Below, piece after piece: positions 20,483 through 21,142 of a stretch of 21,142 nt of DNA. Location of the stretch: positions 1 to 21,142 of the IMG/VR virus record IMGVR_UViG_3300002835_001317; one strand, written 5' to 3'. Within the stretch, counting starts at the first letter, position 1, and every line of letters starts with the position of its first letter. The stretch comes from a virus. The notes beneath the pieces were generated by a model. That model was not told the origin of the DNA. It made no database searches and saw nothing but the letters and a program-made list of their open reading frames with translations. Both the position numbers and the translations under genes were made by a program.

Positions 20483-20853
20483 ACCCTATCTGCCCACAAG
20501 ATTTAACACCATGCAAGGTGTTGTCTGCACCTACGAACTGCCAACTGGCTGCCGACCTTGAAATCGGTACGGCCAATCCAAGCACCGCCTATGACGTATT
20601 TATCGTGCATAATGGGTCGAAAAAGGTCTTAAAGTATGACATAGTAAGCAGCGTGAGTGGCATGCTTACCATTGATTTGACCGTTAACCCGTTGTTCTTC
20701 AACAACAGCACAACATACACTTTATTCGTGGTGGCTAATGGTGATGACGTGGCGAACTTCGTGCCAATTGATGGGGCATACGATGGCTTTCTTCTTATTT
20801 TTTGGCGCAGCGATACGGCCGCACCTTCTACACAAATGATTCAACCAATATAA
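20479..20853 (+). CDS. Hypothetical beta-rich protein (124 aa)
   Basis: The start at 20479 is chosen; a longer frame from 20257 would overlap the upstream gene by more than 200 nt. The N-terminus is MNPICPQDLTPCKVLSAPTN with a second cysteine at C19, followed by alternating strands (YDVFIVHNGSKKVLKYDIV, MLTIDLTV, YTLFVVANGDD), suggesting a beta sandwich. No signal peptide is evident and no family was recognised. Its ATGA overlap with the spanin-like gene indicates co-translation. It may be a minor virion protein. Confidence 0.58.
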   Translation: MNPICPQDLTPCKVLSAPTNCQLAADLEIGTANPSTAYDVFIVHNGSKKVLKYDIVSSVSGMLTIDLTVNPLFFNNSTTYTLFVVANGDDVANFVPIDGAYDGFLLIFWRSDTAAPSTQMIQPI

Positions 20854-20865
20854 ACAACAACAACC

Positions 20866-21099
20866 ATGAACAACAACAATCAACAAACGGCGGTACATTG
20901 GCTTCAAGAAGCGCTGGAGGGTACAATTCTAACCCAAGACCAAACCATGCAAGTAATTGGCTTGTTTATGCAAGCCGATGAAATGTTCAAGGAGCAGATT
21001 ATTGGTGCGCACTTAACAGGACTTATATACCCATTAGAAATGGAAGCTACTAAGCAAGCAGAACAATACTACAACGAAACCTTTAACCAACAACCATGA
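20866..21099 (+). CDS. Small hypothetical protein (77 aa)
   Basis: A 77-residue protein with an Asn/Gln-rich N-terminus, a helix around AVHWLQEALEG (residues 9-19), a methionine-rich helix (TMQVIGLFMQADEMFKEQII) and a C-terminal AEQYYNETF motif. I recall very similar small proteins (T..V.WL...L, ...A..YY.ETF) in Bacteroidota phages, function unknown. It lies 12 nt after the previous gene and overlaps the next start by 4 nt. Confidence 0.68.
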   Translation: MNNNNQQTAVHWLQEALEGTILTQDQTMQVIGLFMQADEMFKEQIIGAHLTGLIYPLEMEATKQAEQYYNETFNQQP

Positions 21100-21142
21100 C
21101 AACACTTCTTTTAACTTCGCTATTCATCTTCGGCCTGTGGCT
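21096..21142 (+). CDS. Partial gene, hydrophobic N-terminus (runs off the window)
   Basis: ATG at 21096 overlaps the TGA of the 77-aa gene (ATGA). The 15 visible residues, MTTLLLTSLFIFGLW, are hydrophobic, consistent with a transmembrane segment or signal peptide. Because only this part is visible, the product cannot be named. Given the nearby lysis genes, a membrane protein is possible. Confidence 0.5.
   Translation, partial: MTTLLLTSLFIFGLW

Overview
This window looks like part of the genome of a tailed dsDNA phage (Caudoviricetes) that infects a member of the Bacteroidota. The phage assignment rests on a large terminase subunit, a small terminase subunit, a probable major capsid protein, a holin, an amidase, a tail-fibre-like protein and an ERF/exonuclease/SSB recombination set. 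The host assignment is inferred. Shine-Dalgarno sites are nearly absent and start codons follow A/C-rich leaders. Several genes are preceded by the Bacteroidota -7 element TAnnTTTG. Many small proteins resemble types common in phages of that phylum. No integrase, CI-like repressor, insertion sequence or CRISPR array is visible. Portal, tape measure and tail tube genes were not recognised, so the genome must extend beyond the window.

Layout. (1) 1-700: a terminator/operator/promoter junction, a 65-aa protein, a terminator, a hairpin-rich stretch and a 57-61-aa protein. (2) 684-1112: two small minus-strand genes, the only protein genes on that strand. (3) 1158-3963: the head block, with a probable major capsid protein, a strong terminator, a 22-codon ORF, a second virion protein and a holin. 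(4) 3942-7516: the recombination/replication operon, opened by a terminator/operator/promoter junction and closed by a terminator. It holds an Ala-rich protein, ERF annealing protein, YqaJ-type exonuclease, a DnaA domain IV-like protein, small unknowns and SSB. (5) 7524-8384: a third operator/promoter junction and two unknown genes. (6) 8385-10141: a structured leader, a ParB-MT-A70 methyltransferase fusion and an overlapping AT-rich putative nuclease. (7) 10138-12276: a replisome-organiser-like protein, an AAA+ helicase loader, a DUF6965-like protein and a VRR-NUC nuclease. (8) 12269-15076: a TylF-like methyltransferase, a ParB-like protein, TerS and TerL. (9) 15077-15147: an antisense tRNA. 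(10) 15204-18411: head-tail joining and tail/fibre genes. (11) 18398-21142: amidase, metallophosphoesterase, spanin-like protein and small unknowns.

How the genes work together. Exonuclease, ERF and SSB make a Red-like annealing recombination system. The replisome organiser and helicase loader resemble the lambda O/P pair. Inside the organiser gene lie six contiguous 11-bp iterons followed by a 51-bp purine-only-plus-three-T tract, which is the layout of a lambda-type origin.

The most notable signals are that iteron/purine-tract origin candidate; tandem 10-bp TTTTAACACY repeats at three transcription junctions; -7 elements placed exactly 4 nt before three start codons, suggesting leaderless mRNAs; hairpin-rich non-coding stretches at 328-484 and 8395-8522; the methyltransferase/nuclease pair; an atypical antisense tRNA; and a 60-codon GCT microsatellite inside a gene.
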